Shown: positions 1 through 9,949, counted from the stretch's first letter. The stretch: 54,731 nt of DNA from Clostridiales bacterium (GCA_021202925.1 JAJQCD010000009.1:92847-147577), one strand, 5' to 3'. Numbers and translations are program-made. The notes: generated by a model not told the origin, from the sequence alone.

Positions 1-62
1 AACAGGAATTAGGCGAATAATAATATTCATGATGGAACTTAATAGAACAATGATGCAAATTT

Positions 63-98
63 TCGGCAGGATTCCGCCACTCGTCCGAATCCTGCCGA
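63..98. terminator. Inverted repeat, probable terminator of the FAD oxidoreductase gene
   Basis: A perfect 12-bp inverted repeat, TCGGCAGGATTC at 63-74 and GAATCCTGCCGA at 87-98, encloses a 12-base loop just past the stop codon of the minus-strand gene ending at 109. On the minus strand the stem is followed only by AAATTT, so the U-tract is weak. It could also stop plus-strand transcription. Nothing else is seen in bases 1-108. Confidence 0.55.
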
Positions 99-108
99 TT
101 TCTCATCT

Positions 109-1518
109 TTATGCCTGTTTTTTCAGAATACTCCTGGCGACGCTGATTCCGTTCGCAGACGCCTGCTGCAGTCCGCGCGTAACCGATGCGCCGTCGCCCA
201 TGGCGCGAAGCCCCTCGACACTGGTCTCAAAATCCCTGTTGACGACAACCTTATTGGAGTAAAATTTCACTTCCACACCATAGAGCAGCGTCTCATCGCT
301 GGCAATGCCAGGCGTCACCTTATCCAGCGCAAGCAACATCTCCCGGATATCCGTCATGATCCGATACGGCAGAACCAGGGACAGGTCGCCGGGAACCGCA
401 TCCTTCAGCGTCGGGATCAGGTTGTTGCGGCAGAGACGTTCCTCAGTCGTCCGACGCCCCCGCTGGAAATCACCGAAAGTCTGAACCATAATCCGGCCGC
501 CGCAGAGCATGTTGGAAAGCTGTGCGATATGCTTACCAAATTCAATCGGTTCATTGAACGGTTTCGTAAAGTTCTTGCTGACCAGCAGCGCAAAATTGGT
601 ATTCCTTGTCTTATATTCCGCGGACTTATACGCATGACCGTTCACAACTGCAAGTCCGCCCTCATAATACTCCGCGGCCACCTCGCCGGACGGATTCGTG
701 CAGAAGGTCCGCACCTTGTCGTCAAACGTCGGGGTATAATAGACCAGCTTCGCTTCATAGAGATTCTGATTGAGAAATTCCATGACCTCATCCCGCACCT
801 CGACACGAACGCCGATATCCACGGTGCCGACCTGCGTCTCAATCCCATGCTCCGTACAGATATGAGAAAACCAGTCGGAACCTTCCCGTCCGATTCCGGC
901 GACAATCTCCGGCGCGTAATAAGTCTCGCCCTTTTCCGTGACGACGCCCTTTGCCACGCCATCCTCTATCACAATATTCGTTACCATGGTGTTAAATTCC
1001 ATGACGACGCCTGCGCCAAGCAGATGGTCCTGCAAACGGGAATAAATCTTATATCCCTCTTCCGTACCCAGATGGCGTATCGGGCATTCGATCAGCTTCA
1101 GATTGGCATAGATTGCCTTGCGTCGAATCTCCTCGATCTCCTTCTCCTTATCCACACCATAAACATTCCTGTCCGCGCCGAATTTCAGATAAATATCATC
1201 CGACTCCCGGATCAGCTTTACCGCCTGATCATAACCCAGAATTGCAGGCAGATTCCCGCCGACATCCGGCGACAGAGACAGTTTGCCATCCGAAAACGCT
1301 CCTGCCCCGGCAAAACCAGTTGTGATGGAGCACGGTTTGCAGCCCACACAGACTCCGGTCGTACGTTTCGGACAGACGCGCTTTTCGATGCGCCTTCCTT
1401 TTTCAATCATAAGGATCTTCATATCCGGCTTTTTTTCAATCAGCTCATACGCACAGAAAATGCCGGACGGACCCGCCCCAATAATAATTACATCATAGTG
1501 ATTTGCTATCTGACTCAT
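109..1518 (-). CDS. FAD-dependent oxidoreductase (NAD(P)/FAD dehydrogenase family)
   Basis: The 469-residue protein has an N-terminal Rossmann dinucleotide-binding motif GAGPSG (residues 14-19) followed by an acidic strand end (MIEKG). A C-terminal FAD-binding segment begins GDGAS near residue 441. This is the layout of the uncharacterised FAD-dependent dehydrogenase family (COG2509 type) common in Firmicutes. A cysteine cluster at C49, C57, C60 and C63 could be redox-active or metal-binding. The physiological substrate of the family is not known. The ATG at 1518 has an AAAGGGG Shine-Dalgarno element about 12 bases upstream, which is slightly distant. The gene is transcribed divergently from the aldo/keto reductase at 1726. 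The family is clear, the function is not. Confidence 0.85.
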   Translation of the reverse strand: MSQIANHYDVIIIGAGPSGIFCAYELIEKKPDMKILMIEKGRRIEKRVCPKRTTGVCVGCKPCSITTGFAGAGAFSDGKLSLSPDVGGNLPAILGYDQAVKLIRESDDIYLKFGADRNVYGVDKEKEIEEIRRKAIYANLKLIECPIRHLGTEEGYKIYSRLQDHLLGAGVVMEFNTMVTNIVIEDGVAKGVVTEKGETYYAPEIVAGIGREGSDWFSHICTEHGIETQVGTVDIGVRVEVRDEVMEFLNQNLYEAKLVYYTPTFDDKVRTFCTNPSGEVAAEYYEGGLAVVNGHAYKSAEYKTRNTNFALLVSKNFTKPFNEPIEFGKHIAQLSNMLCGGRIMVQTFGDFQRGRRTTEERLCRNNLIPTLKDAVPGDLSLVLPYRIMTDIREMLLALDKVTPGIASDETLLYGVEVKFYSNKVVVNRDFETSVEGLRAMGDGASVTRGLQQASANGISVARSILKKQA

Positions 1519-1600
1519 AAATCATCGTTCCCCTTTCAAAACAATTGTCAGCTTACCATAGAATAATCAAATAAGCAAGGAAAACCATACTCTCCAGGCA

Positions 1601-1630
1601 TTGAAAATTGCCTCTTTTCCATGGTAAAAT
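1601..1630 (+). promoter_or_regulatory. Predicted SigA promoter of the aldo/keto reductase gene
   Basis: TTGAAA at 1601-1606 and TAAAAT at 1625-1630 are separated by 18 bases. The pair lies about 95 bases upstream of the ATG at 1726. Confidence 0.5.
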
Positions 1631-1725
1631 AAATGCAGCCACTCCGAACGGCGAGACAGCGGATTTCAAAGGAAACGCCCGACTGTCGAAAACCCATCAT
1701 CAAACTCAGAAAGAAGGGAATCACT

Positions 1726-2766
1726 ATGACAAATCCGGTTACGCTCGGATCAACAGGCATCCGCTCAGACAAAAATGGCTTCGGCGCGCTGCCGATTCAG
1801 CGCGTCTCCATGGACGACGCCGGGAAGCTGCTCCGGAAAGCCTATCACAACGGCATGACCTTTTTTGACACGGCGCGGGCCTATTCCGACAGCGAAGAAA
1901 AGATTGGCATCGCACTTTCCGACGTGAGAAATCACATTCATATCGCGACAAAGACAGCGGCCAAAACGGCAGACGAGTTTTGGGCCGATCTGGAAACCAG
2001 CCTTCGCCTGCTGAAAACCGACCACATTGATCTTTATCAGTTCCACAATCCGGCCTTCTGCCCGAAGTCAGGCGACGAGACCGGTCTCTATGACGCAGCG
2101 CAAAAGGCAAAGGACGAAGGTAAGATTCTGCACATTGGAATCACAAACCACCGGCAGCGGGTGGCACGCGAGGCGATTGAAAGCGGTTTGTACGAGACGC
2201 TGCAGTTCCCGTTCAGTTACCTCTACAGCGAGCAGGATATGGAACTGGTGCAGATGTGCCGGGAACACAACATCGGCTTTCTTGCCATGAAATCCCTCGC
2301 CGGCGGCCTCATTACCAATTCTGCCGCCGCTTATGCGTTTGCTGCTCAATATGACAATGTCCTTCCCATCTGGGGAATTCAGCGTGAGTGGGAACTGGAT
2401 GAGTTCCTGAGCTATATGAAAAATCCGCCCGCAATGACAGATGAAATCCGGGCGCTGATTGAAAAAGACCGGGTACAGCTCTCCGGCAGCTTCTGCAGAG
2501 GCTGTGGTTATTGTATGCCCTGCCCCGCCGGAATCGAAATCAATAACAGTGCACGCATGTCGCTGTTCCTCCGCCGCTCTCCGTCCCAACAGTATTTCAG
2601 CGCGGAATGGCAGGAGAAAATGAGCCGCATCCACAATTGTCTCCACTGTGGTAAATGCATGAGTCACTGTCCATATGGGCTGAACACTCCGGAGCTTCTG
2701 GCTCAGAATCTCAGGGACTATGAGGAGGTTCTTGCCGGTAAGGAAATCCTTCCGGACAATTTCTGA
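1726..2766 (+). CDS. Aldo/keto reductase with C-terminal 4Fe-4S ferredoxin-like domain
   Basis: The protein (346 residues) starts with an aldo/keto reductase barrel carrying the catalytic tetrad D48, Y53, K76 and H107. The C-terminal part has two cysteine sets: C257, C260, C263, C266 followed by Pro, and C305, C308, C311, C315 followed by Pro, as in bacterial ferredoxin domains. This is the known clostridial family of predicted oxidoreductases that join an AKR barrel to an iron-sulfur tail, suggesting electrons enter from ferredoxin rather than only from NAD(P)H. The substrate is unknown. The ATG at 1726 is chosen because it follows an AGAAGGG ribosome binding site and matches the usual family N-terminus; the open frame extends further upstream. 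A strong hairpin follows the stop codon. Confidence 0.88.
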   Translation: MTNPVTLGSTGIRSDKNGFGALPIQRVSMDDAGKLLRKAYHNGMTFFDTARAYSDSEEKIGIALSDVRNHIHIATKTAAKTADEFWADLETSLRLLKTDHIDLYQFHNPAFCPKSGDETGLYDAAQKAKDEGKILHIGITNHRQRVAREAIESGLYETLQFPFSYLYSEQDMELVQMCREHNIGFLAMKSLAGGLITNSAAAYAFAAQYDNVLPIWGIQREWELDEFLSYMKNPPAMTDEIRALIEKDRVQLSGSFCRGCGYCMPCPAGIEINNSARMSLFLRRSPSQQYFSAEWQEKMSRIHNCLHCGKCMSHCPYGLNTPELLAQNLRDYEEVLAGKEILPDNF

Positions 2767-2771
2767 TCCGG

Positions 2772-2801
2772 TATCGGCGGCCGCCTGTGTGGCCGCCGAT
2801 A
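2772..2801 (+). terminator. Terminator hairpin after the aldo/keto reductase
   Basis: The perfect arms TATCGGCGGCC (2772-2782) and GGCCGCCGATA (2791-2801) form an 11-bp GC-rich stem with an 8-base loop, starting 5 bases after the stop codon. The following bases are TTCTGTTATT, a poor U-tract. Confidence 0.65.
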
Positions 2802-2848
2802 TTCTGTTATTCGCTGCGCTTATTTTTCTTCCTCAGCGGATGAATTCT

Positions 2849-5800
2849 TCATACCGCCCGGTTCATGGCAAGCGCACCCAGCCCCTCCAGGATTTCCTTC
2901 GCCTTATTCATCATTGGCACACAGTCTTTGTTCCTGTTTTTCGTATCCTGATAGAGAAAATACGGTTCTCCGGCATTCTGATATCGGAGAGACCCGCTCT
3001 GTGATTCGATCAATGCCGGAATCCCGGCCGGATTCAGCTGCGGGTCGCGGAACATGGTCAGACGCACTTCCTGGCGATTGACCTTTACCTCTGTCACATA
3101 GGCCGTATGGGCAAGCGATTTCAGCGTCGCTACGCCGAGAAGATTGGTCACCGGACGAGGAATCTCTCCAAAGCGATCCAGCAGCTCGTCTTCCATATCC
3201 AGGCGCTCCTCTTCATTCTCAATCGCGGAAATCCGTTTATAAATATCAAGCTTCTGATATTCATTCTTAATATAGGAAGCCGGAATATAGGCATCGATAT
3301 TGCATTCTACCACACTCTCGAACTCCTCTTCTCCGCTCTTTTCTCCCTTGGCTGCCCGAACGGCCTGATTCAGCAGCTTGCAGTACAGATCATAACCGAC
3401 CGCCTCCATGTGCCCATGCTGCTCCGCGCCCAGGACATTGCCCGCGCCACGGATCTCCAGGTCGCGCATCGCAATCCGCACGCCGGATCCCAGTTCCGTA
3501 AATTCCCGGATCGCCTGCAGGCGCTTCTCCGCCTCTTCCCGAAGAATCTTATCCCGCTTATACATCAGAAACGCATATGCCGTCCGACTCGAACGCCCCA
3601 CTCGTCCACGAAGCTGATAAAGCTGGGACAGCCCCATCCGATCCGCATCCTGGATGATCATCGTATTCGCATTGGGAATATCCAGACCGGTTTCAATGAT
3701 CGTCGTCGATACAAGCACATCAATCTCGCCATTGACGAAATCAAGCATGATCCGTTCCAGCTTCCGTTCCGTCATCTGTCCGTGCGCGTAGACGACCACG
3801 GCGTCCGGCACAAGAGTCTGCACATGAGCCGCTACATCTGCAATATCCCGGACACGGTTGTACACATAATACACCTGACCGTCCCGCGCCAGTTCCCGGT
3901 TGATCGCCTCCCGGATCATCTCATCGTTATATTCCATCACATACGTCTGGATCGGCACCCGATCCACCGGCGGCTCCCGCAGCACACTCATATCCCGGAT
4001 TCCCACCAGGCTCATATGAAGCGTCCGCGGAATCGGCGTCGCCGTCAGCGTCAGCACATCAACGTTTTCTTTCATCTTCTTAATCTTTTCCTTATGGGTG
4101 ACGCCAAAACGCTGCTCCTCATCAATAATCAGAAGACCGAGATCCCGGAATTTCACATCGTCCGACAGGATGCGATGCGTTCCGATCACAATGTCCACCA
4201 GTCCTTTTTTCAGATCCGTCAGAGTCTTTTTGATCTCCGCTGAGGAACGGAAACGGGACAACAGATCCACACGCACCGGAAATTCCTTCATCCGCTGCAG
4301 GAATGTGTTGTAATGCTGCTGCGCCAGAATCGTCGTAGGAACCAGATAAGCAACCTGCCGGTTCTCCTGAATCGCTTTAAACGCCGCCCGCAGGGCAATC
4401 TCCGTCTTGCCGTATCCCACATCCCCGCAGATCAGGCGATCCATAATCTTCCTGCTTTCCATGTCTCGCTTGGTATCCTCGATCGCGGCTGTCTGATCCT
4501 CGGTCTCCTCATATGGGAACAGTTCTTCAAACTCCTTCTGCCACACGGTATCCGGCCCGTACTGATAACCACCCAGTTCCTGCCTCGCCGCATATAACCG
4601 CACCAGATCCTTCGCAATATCCTTCACCGCAGACCGGACCTTTGTTTTCGTCCGCTTCCACTGCTCACCGCCCAGCTTATTGAGCTTTGGCGCCTTCGCG
4701 TCCGCACCGGCGTATTTCTGAATCCCGTCGAGACGGGTAGCCGGCAGATACAGATAGCCGCCTCCATCGTACTCGATCTTCAGGTAATCCTTGACCACTC
4801 TGTCCCGTTCAATCTTCTCAATGCCACGATAGATTCCCAGCCCGTGATCCTCGTGAATGACGTAATCCCCGACAGAAAGCTCCGCAAAATTGCGAATCGC
4901 CAGGCCATTTCCGGACGCCTTCTTCCGCTTCGATCCCTTCTTTTTCTTCAGGCCGAACATGTCCCCCTCGGTGATCACGACAAACCGAATCTGCGGGTAT
5001 TCAAATCCTCTGTGCAGGTTTCCATATGTAACCAGAATCTCACCCGGTTGTACCGACCTTGCCTCGTCGTCCGGACAGAACGCGCGCAGATCGTATCCAC
5101 GCAGGTCTCCCGCCAGACGGCTCGCCCGCGTCCGGGAGCCAGAAAGCAGGATCACGCGGTAATTGTCCTTCTTCCAGCGCTGCAAATCCCCGATCAGCAT
5201 CTCGAAGCTGTTCTGATAAGAATTGATATTCTTCACACAAAGCGTGAATCGCTTCTCAATCGTCAGCGCGTTCAGTTTCTGTTCCAGTCCCGTTACACAG
5301 ACCGTGTCCGGCCGTTCTGTTCTCGCTAGGATCTCCCTGACCGGATACAGAAGTTCCGTCTGTCCAGGCAGCAGATACCCTTTTTCCAGCCGTTGAGACA
5401 TACTTTCCCGGAATTCCGTCTCCACCGCATTTCCCCGCTCGAACAGTCGTGACGGCTCATCCAGAAAAATCATACTGTGTGACGTTTCAAAGTAATCCAG
5501 GAATGACACGGTACCATTGCAGAAATACGGCAGCCAGGCATCCAGCCCCACCGTCTTCCATCCTTCTTCGATTCCCTCGGCAAATTCCCGGACAATGCCC
5601 GCAATCCGGCTTGCCTCTTCCGTGCGCATCGCATTCCGCAGCTTTTTCTCCTGTATGGCAGCTTCCTGTTTCAGCTTCTCCAGACCGGCAAGCAGCTGCT
5701 GCCGGTTCAACACTGTCTCAACCGCCGGATAGATGCGAACCTCATTCAGCTGCTCGATGGAACGCTGGCTCTCCGGATCAAAGGTCCGGATCGAATCCAC

Positions 5801-6403
5801 CTCTGTATCCCACAGTTCGATTCGGATCGGCGTCTCCTCCGTCAGCGGATAAATGTCCAGAATTCCTCCACGGATCGAGAACTGCCCCATGCCGTCCACC
5901 TGTGCGGTTCGCTCATAGCCCAGTTCCACCAGGGTAGTCTTCATCTCCTCCAGATCCAGATCTTCCCCGTTTTTCACATGCAGCACATGATTTCTCATCT
6001 GCTCCCGCGGCAGCAGATGGTCCATCAGTCCATCAATCGTTGTCACAACAACGCCCGCCGAATCCTCCATCATATGCTGCAGAACAGAAACCCGCTCACG
6101 CGCCAGCAGATTGCCATGAATATCCGCGCTGTAAAACAGCAGATCCTTCGCCGGATACAGCCATGCGTCCCGCCGGAAGCATCCAAAATCATCGCAGATC
6201 TCCCTTGCCCTCGATTCGTCATACGTCACCACCAGTTTCCATGGTCTGTCCGGTGCAAGCTCCTGCATCAGATGTACTTTCTGCGAATCCAGGCACCCGC
6301 TGACCAGCAACGGCCCCTGTTTCCTTCTGACCGCCTCCTCCATTTCCGTGAACTCATACAACTCCGTGAGCGGTTCCCGAAACACACTACTCATAGCGCA
6401 CAA
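2849..6403 (-). CDS. mfd: Transcription-repair coupling factor Mfd
   Basis: This 1184-residue protein is full length for Mfd, the ATP-driven translocase that removes RNA polymerase stalled at DNA lesions and recruits UvrA. The N-terminal third is the UvrB-like domain. A CarD-like RNA-polymerase-interaction domain lies around residues 505-560. The RecG-like translocase follows, with Walker A GDVGYGKTEI at 660-669 and the helicase motif II DEEQ at 761-764. A TRCF C-terminal domain ends the protein. It lies 33 bases downstream of pth on the same strand, the conserved pth-mfd order of Firmicutes. The start is uncertain between a TTG at 6403 and an ATG at 6394; a GGAAGGA element lies just upstream of the TTG. 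Confidence 0.97.
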   Translation of the reverse strand: MCAMSSVFREPLTELYEFTEMEEAVRRKQGPLLVSGCLDSQKVHLMQELAPDRPWKLVVTYDESRAREICDDFGCFRRDAWLYPAKDLLFYSADIHGNLLARERVSVLQHMMEDSAGVVVTTIDGLMDHLLPREQMRNHVLHVKNGEDLDLEEMKTTLVELGYERTAQVDGMGQFSIRGGILDIYPLTEETPIRIELWDTEVDSIRTFDPESQRSIEQLNEVRIYPAVETVLNRQQLLAGLEKLKQEAAIQEKKLRNAMRTEEASRIAGIVREFAEGIEEGWKTVGLDAWLPYFCNGTVSFLDYFETSHSMIFLDEPSRLFERGNAVETEFRESMSQRLEKGYLLPGQTELLYPVREILARTERPDTVCVTGLEQKLNALTIEKRFTLCVKNINSYQNSFEMLIGDLQRWKKDNYRVILLSGSRTRASRLAGDLRGYDLRAFCPDDEARSVQPGEILVTYGNLHRGFEYPQIRFVVITEGDMFGLKKKKGSKRKKASGNGLAIRNFAELSVGDYVIHEDHGLGIYRGIEKIERDRVVKDYLKIEYDGGGYLYLPATRLDGIQKYAGADAKAPKLNKLGGEQWKRTKTKVRSAVKDIAKDLVRLYAARQELGGYQYGPDTVWQKEFEELFPYEETEDQTAAIEDTKRDMESRKIMDRLICGDVGYGKTEIALRAAFKAIQENRQVAYLVPTTILAQQHYNTFLQRMKEFPVRVDLLSRFRSSAEIKKTLTDLKKGLVDIVIGTHRILSDDVKFRDLGLLIIDEEQRFGVTHKEKIKKMKENVDVLTLTATPIPRTLHMSLVGIRDMSVLREPPVDRVPIQTYVMEYNDEMIREAINRELARDGQVYYVYNRVRDIADVAAHVQTLVPDAVVVYAHGQMTERKLERIMLDFVNGEIDVLVSTTIIETGLDIPNANTMIIQDADRMGLSQLYQLRGRVGRSSRTAYAFLMYKRDKILREEAEKRLQAIREFTELGSGVRIAMRDLEIRGAGNVLGAEQHGHMEAVGYDLYCKLLNQAVRAAKGEKSGEEEFESVVECNIDAYIPASYIKNEYQKLDIYKRISAIENEEERLDMEDELLDRFGEIPRPVTNLLGVATLKSLAHTAYVTEVKVNRQEVRLTMFRDPQLNPAGIPALIESQSGSLRYQNAGEPYFLYQDTKNRNKDCVPMMNKAKEILEGLGALAMNRAV

Positions 6404-6436
6404 TCCGTCCTTCCCGGTTTCTTTCCAGACATTCCG

Positions 6437-7015
6437 TCATTCCTCAGCCTTCTTCTTCGTATTGTAACGGTTCATGGCCCGTTCCGCTCCGTCCGTCAGC
6501 ATAACGCTGACCGCCTCCGCCGCTTCGCCAAACGCCTCATCCATGCACTTCTGCTCCTCCGCGGAAAACCGGCTCAGCACATAATCTGCCAGATCCATTC
6601 TCGGCGGTTTCGCACCGATCCCGACCTTGATCCGCGGAAACTCCTGCGTCCCCAGGTGCGCAATGATACTCTTGACTCCATTGTGCCCACCGGCGCTTCC
6701 CTTCATGCGAATCCGCAGCTGCCCCGGTTCCAAGCTGATGTCATCGAAAATCACAATGACCTGTTCCGGCTCGATCCTGTAATAATCCACGACCGCGCGC
6801 AGACATTCCCCGCTCGCGTTCATAAACGTCAGCGGCTTGACCAGAATGACCTTCTGCTCCTCAATCCGGCCCCTGCCCAGCAAACCGTTACACTTCCTCT
6901 CGCCAACGTCGATTCCATATCGATCCGCAAGCGCATCAATCACATGAAAACCAACATTATGTCTCGTTTTATCATATTCCTTCGATGGATTTCCAAGTCC
7001 TGCTATCAGATACAT
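6437..7015 (-). CDS. pth: Peptidyl-tRNA hydrolase
   Basis: The 192-residue protein releases peptides from peptidyl-tRNAs that drop off the ribosome, recycling the tRNA. The N-terminus has the family sequence GLGNP (residues 6-10) and the TRHNVGF motif with the catalytic histidine H19. Further on, FDDISLEPGQ and KGSAGGHNG are the other conserved Pth blocks. Length is typical. The ATG at 7015 has a GAGGGAG ribosome binding site. It leads into mfd 33 bases downstream and is separated from spoVG upstream by a strong terminator, so pth and mfd probably form their own transcript. Confidence 0.97.
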   Translation of the reverse strand: MYLIAGLGNPSKEYDKTRHNVGFHVIDALADRYGIDVGERKCNGLLGRGRIEEQKVILVKPLTFMNASGECLRAVVDYYRIEPEQVIVIFDDISLEPGQLRIRMKGSAGGHNGVKSIIAHLGTQEFPRIKVGIGAKPPRMDLADYVLSRFSAEEQKCMDEAFGEAAEAVSVMLTDGAERAMNRYNTKKKAEE

Positions 7016-7040
7016 CGTTTTTTCTCCCTCATGTCATGAC

Positions 7041-7072
7041 AAAAAAACGGAACGGGCATTTCGTCCGCTCCG
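7041..7072 (-). terminator. Intrinsic terminator of spoVG
   Basis: Read on the minus strand, CGGAGCGG and CCGTTCCG form an 8-bp stem (one G-U pair) with a 9-base loop, followed directly by seven U residues. It lies 31 bases past the spoVG stop codon and separates spoVG from pth. Confidence 0.85.
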
Positions 7073-7103
7073 CCGCCATTCTTCTGTAAACCTTCCACCC
7101 CTG

Positions 7104-7373
7104 TCAATAAGAATGCTCCATTGCCGTCGTCTCATACTTGTCGAGAATGATTCGCTGAATCATCTCTCTGGTCTCCGAGTTGATCGGATGCGCAATATCC
7201 CGGAATTCTCCGTCCGCCGATTTCCTGCTCGGCATGGCAATAAACAATCCCTTCTCGCCTTCTATTACCTTAATGTCATGGATCACAAACTCGTTATCCA
7301 GGGTGATCGAGACGATCGCCTTCATCTTCCCCTCTTTTTCGATTTTTCTCACTCTAACGTCTGTTATCTGCAT
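7104..7373 (-). CDS. spoVG: Septation/sporulation regulator SpoVG
   Basis: The 89-residue protein matches SpoVG from start to end: the opening [11 protein letters not shown], the block [17 protein letters not shown] and the MPSRK segment are characteristic. SpoVG is a small nucleic-acid-binding regulator that affects septum placement, sporulation and exoprotein genes in Firmicutes. The start ATG at 7373 follows a strong GGAGGGG ribosome binding site. The gene is probably monocistronic, being bounded downstream by a U-rich terminator. Its presence fits a sporulating lineage but does not prove sporulation, since non-sporulating relatives keep it. Confidence 0.96.
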   Translation of the reverse strand: MQITDVRVRKIEKEGKMKAIVSITLDNEFVIHDIKVIEGEKGLFIAMPSRKSADGEFRDIAHPINSETREMIQRIILDKYETTAMEHSY

Positions 7374-7410
7374 AACGCAACCCCTCCGTCCTGAATCGCT
7401 TCAATGATCT

Positions 7411-7472
7411 GTGCGCCCATGCGCACCTGTCTGCCCGACAGTCGGCTTCAGTGCCGCCGTCTGCCGGGCTCT
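7411..7472. other. Two stem-loops between glgD and spoVG
   Basis: The 106-base gap holds a perfect hairpin GTGCGC-CCAT-GCGCAC (7411-7426). Next to it is a longer imperfect one around 7434-7472, in which CCCG, CAG and CGGC pair with GCCG, CTG and CGGG. Neither is followed by a U-tract on either strand, so these are not clear intrinsic terminators. They lie just upstream of the spoVG ribosome binding site. Confidence 0.4.
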
Positions 7473-7479
7473 CGCACCA

Positions 7480-8601
7480 TCACAGTGCATATCGCTCATT
7501 CTTCTCAATGACAATCTTCACATTATCCGGCTCCCCGATGTAAGTCATATTTGCCCGGATCGTGTCACGGCTCTCCACAATACAGTTCTCAATCACAGTA
7601 TTGTCACCGATATAAACATCATTCAGAATAATGGAATTCTTAATCACACAATTGTTCCCCACATAGGCCTTCTTAAACAGGATGGACCCCTCCACCATGC
7701 CGTTGATGATGCAGCCGCTGCTGACCAGGCTGTTTCGCACCACGCATCCGGCGTTGTATTTGGCCGGCGGCAGGTCGTCAATCTTGGAGTAGATATCCGG
7801 ATACTCCCTGAAAAAGTATCGCCGCACATCCGGCTTCAGGAAATCCATATTGGTCCGGTAATAAGAATCTACCGATGCAATGTTGCTCCAGTAGGCGTCC
7901 AGTTTGTATGCATAAATCCGCTTCAGATTCCGGTACTGAACCAGAATATCACGGACAAAATCCACGCGATCTTCCGCCGCACAGCGCTCGATCAGTTCAA
8001 TCAGCTGCCGTCTGCGAATCACATATACGCCACAGGAAATCGTATTGGAAGTCGCCACCATGGGTTTCTCCTCAAATTCAACAATCCTGCCGTCGTCGTT
8101 CGTCTTTACCAGGCCAAAGCGGGTCACATCCTCATCCTCCGGCATGTCCTTGCAGACCACCGTGATATCCGCCTTCTTTTCGATGTGATACTCCAGAACC
8201 TTATTATAGTCCAGCTTGTAAATACAGTCACCGGACGTGATCACCACATATGGCTCATGACTGTTCTTCAAAAATCCCAGGTTCTGATAGAGCGCATCCG
8301 CCGTGCCGCGATACCAGTCGCTGTTCTCCGCCGTGATCGTCGGAGTGAACACATACATCCCGCCCTGTTTTCTTCCAAAATCCCACCACTTGGATGAACT
8401 CAGGTGCTCGTTCAGCGAACGGGAATTATACTGAGTAAACACTGCCACATTCTGAATATGGGAATTCGTCATATTACTCAATACGAAGTCAATGCTGCGA
8501 TAGCTTCCGGCAACCGGCATGGCTGCAATCGCCCGCTTATTCGACAGTTCCCGCATCCTCTTACTGTTTCCGCCTGCTAATACGATACCGATCGCTCTCA
8601 T
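7480..8601 (-). CDS. glgD: Glucose-1-phosphate adenylyltransferase, GlgD subunit
   Basis: This 373-residue protein has a nucleotidyltransferase fold at the N-terminus ([12 protein letters not shown]) and a C-terminal left-handed beta-helix built of repeated I/V-G/D-N motifs. It is the GlgD paralogue of ADP-glucose pyrophosphorylase, which pairs with GlgC in Firmicutes to make ADP-glucose for glycogen. The N-terminal loop differs from the catalytic GGQGSRLG motif of GlgC, consistent with a mainly regulatory or weakly active subunit, as known in Bacillus relatives. Its ATG overlaps the glgC stop codon by four bases (ATGA), so the two are translationally coupled. No glycogen synthase or branching enzyme lies in the window. 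Confidence 0.94.
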   Translation of the reverse strand: MRAIGIVLAGGNSKRMRELSNKRAIAAMPVAGSYRSIDFVLSNMTNSHIQNVAVFTQYNSRSLNEHLSSSKWWDFGRKQGGMYVFTPTITAENSDWYRGTADALYQNLGFLKNSHEPYVVITSGDCIYKLDYNKVLEYHIEKKADITVVCKDMPEDEDVTRFGLVKTNDDGRIVEFEEKPMVATSNTISCGVYVIRRRQLIELIERCAAEDRVDFVRDILVQYRNLKRIYAYKLDAYWSNIASVDSYYRTNMDFLKPDVRRYFFREYPDIYSKIDDLPPAKYNAGCVVRNSLVSSGCIINGMVEGSILFKKAYVGNNCVIKNSIILNDVYIGDNTVIENCIVESRDTIRANMTYIGEPDNVKIVIEKNERYAL

Positions 8602-9872
8602 TTCACACCACCTGCCTTCATAATGGTATCCCCGCTCTCCAGGACGCCACCCGCGTAATCCTCTGCCGTCGTCACTCCGGAAATCACCGTATTCTTTCCA
8701 ATCTTCACATTCGACGGAATCACACTATGCTCTCCGACTGTTACCAGATCAAACTGATACACCTTCGGGTCAAACCGGTTCGGCGCGTACTCACCCACGC
8801 CAAGCTCCGCACCTGCGCCAATTTCCGAATCCTCGGCAACAATCGCCTTCGTGACCTTCGCACCGGCACCGACCACGGTCCCGCGCATGATAATCGAATC
8901 ACGGACAACCGCGCCCACTTCAATCGTCACCCCTGCGCCGACCACGGAATTATAAACCTCTCCATAAATCTCCGAACCCTCGCCGATGACGCTCTTCTCA
9001 ATCACGGCGTCGTCCGCGACAAACTGCGGCGGTATGATGTCACTCTTTGTGTAAATACGCCAGTACTCCTCATACAGGTTGAACTCCGGAATAATGTCGA
9101 TCAGTTCCATATTCGCTTCCCAGTAGGAGCCAAGTGTTCCCACATCCTTCCAGTAGCCGTTGTACTCGTATGCGAAAACCCGCTCGCCCTTGTCAAAGCA
9201 GTATGGAATCACATGCTTGCCGAAATCACACCCCGGCACCTCAGAGAGGGCAAGCAGCGCTTCTTTCAGCGCAAGCCAGCTGAAGATATAGATTCCCATT
9301 GATGCAAGATTGCTGCGCGGCTGCTGCGGCTTCTCCTCGAATTCGGTAATCCGGTTATTGTCGTCTGTAATCACGATACCGAAACGGCTCGCTTCCTCGA
9401 TCGGAACCGGCATCGCGGCAATCGTCACGTCCGCATTGTTCGCCTTATGGTATTCCAGCATCACCTCATAATCCATCTTGTAAATGTGATCGCCGGAAAG
9501 GATCAGCACATAATCCGGATGATAGGTCTCCATATATTCCAGGTTCTGGAAAATCGCGTTCGCCGTTCCGGTATACCAGTCACTTCCCTTGATCCGCTCA
9601 TACGGCGGAAGAACCGTGACACCACCGACATTGCGATCCAGATCCCACGGGATACCGATCCCAATATGTGCGTTCAGACGCAACGGCTGATACTGAGTCA
9701 GGACACCGACCGTATCTACACCGGAATTGATACAATTACTGAGTGGGAAATCAATAATCCGGTACTTGCCGCCAAACGACACAGCCGGCTTCGCCACCTT
9801 CTGAGTCAGCACGCCCAGGCGGCTCCCCTGCCCTCCCGCCAGAAGCATTGCTATCATTTCTTTTTTAATCAC
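8598..9872 (-). CDS. glgC: Glucose-1-phosphate adenylyltransferase, catalytic subunit GlgC
   Basis: The 424-residue enzyme makes ADP-glucose from ATP and glucose-1-phosphate, the committed step of glycogen synthesis. The substrate motif [10 protein letters not shown] lies at residues 11-20, followed by [19 protein letters not shown], and a hexapeptide beta-helix forms the C-terminal third. The typical GlgC length and complete motif mark it as the catalytic partner of GlgD immediately downstream. A promoter-like TTCACT/TATAAT pair lies about 80-105 bases upstream, in the gap shared with asnS. Confidence 0.97.
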   Translation of the reverse strand: MIKKEMIAMLLAGGQGSRLGVLTQKVAKPAVSFGGKYRIIDFPLSNCINSGVDTVGVLTQYQPLRLNAHIGIGIPWDLDRNVGGVTVLPPYERIKGSDWYTGTANAIFQNLEYMETYHPDYVLILSGDHIYKMDYEVMLEYHKANNADVTIAAMPVPIEEASRFGIVITDDNNRITEFEEKPQQPRSNLASMGIYIFSWLALKEALLALSEVPGCDFGKHVIPYCFDKGERVFAYEYNGYWKDVGTLGSYWEANMELIDIIPEFNLYEEYWRIYTKSDIIPPQFVADDAVIEKSVIGEGSEIYGEVYNSVVGAGVTIEVGAVVRDSIIMRGTVVGAGAKVTKAIVAEDSEIGAGAELGVGEYAPNRFDPKVYQFDLVTVGEHSVIPSNVKIGKNTVISGVTTAEDYAGGVLESGDTIMKAGGVK

Positions 9873-9949
9873 GCTATCACCTCGCTGTAGTTAATGATGT
9901 ACCTCGGTTCTGAACAACGCCGTCCAGTCATCCCGAATTGTTACGTTTT

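Noticed and set aside
529-1566. Long open frame (345 residues) antisense to the FAD oxidoreductase
   Set aside because: It is the mirror of a well-conserved gene, has no ribosome binding site and a composition (Arg/His/Ile-rich) typical of antisense reading.
3107-4243. 378-residue open frame antisense to mfd
   Set aside because: It lies wholly inside mfd and resembles no protein family; codon bias of the real gene explains it.
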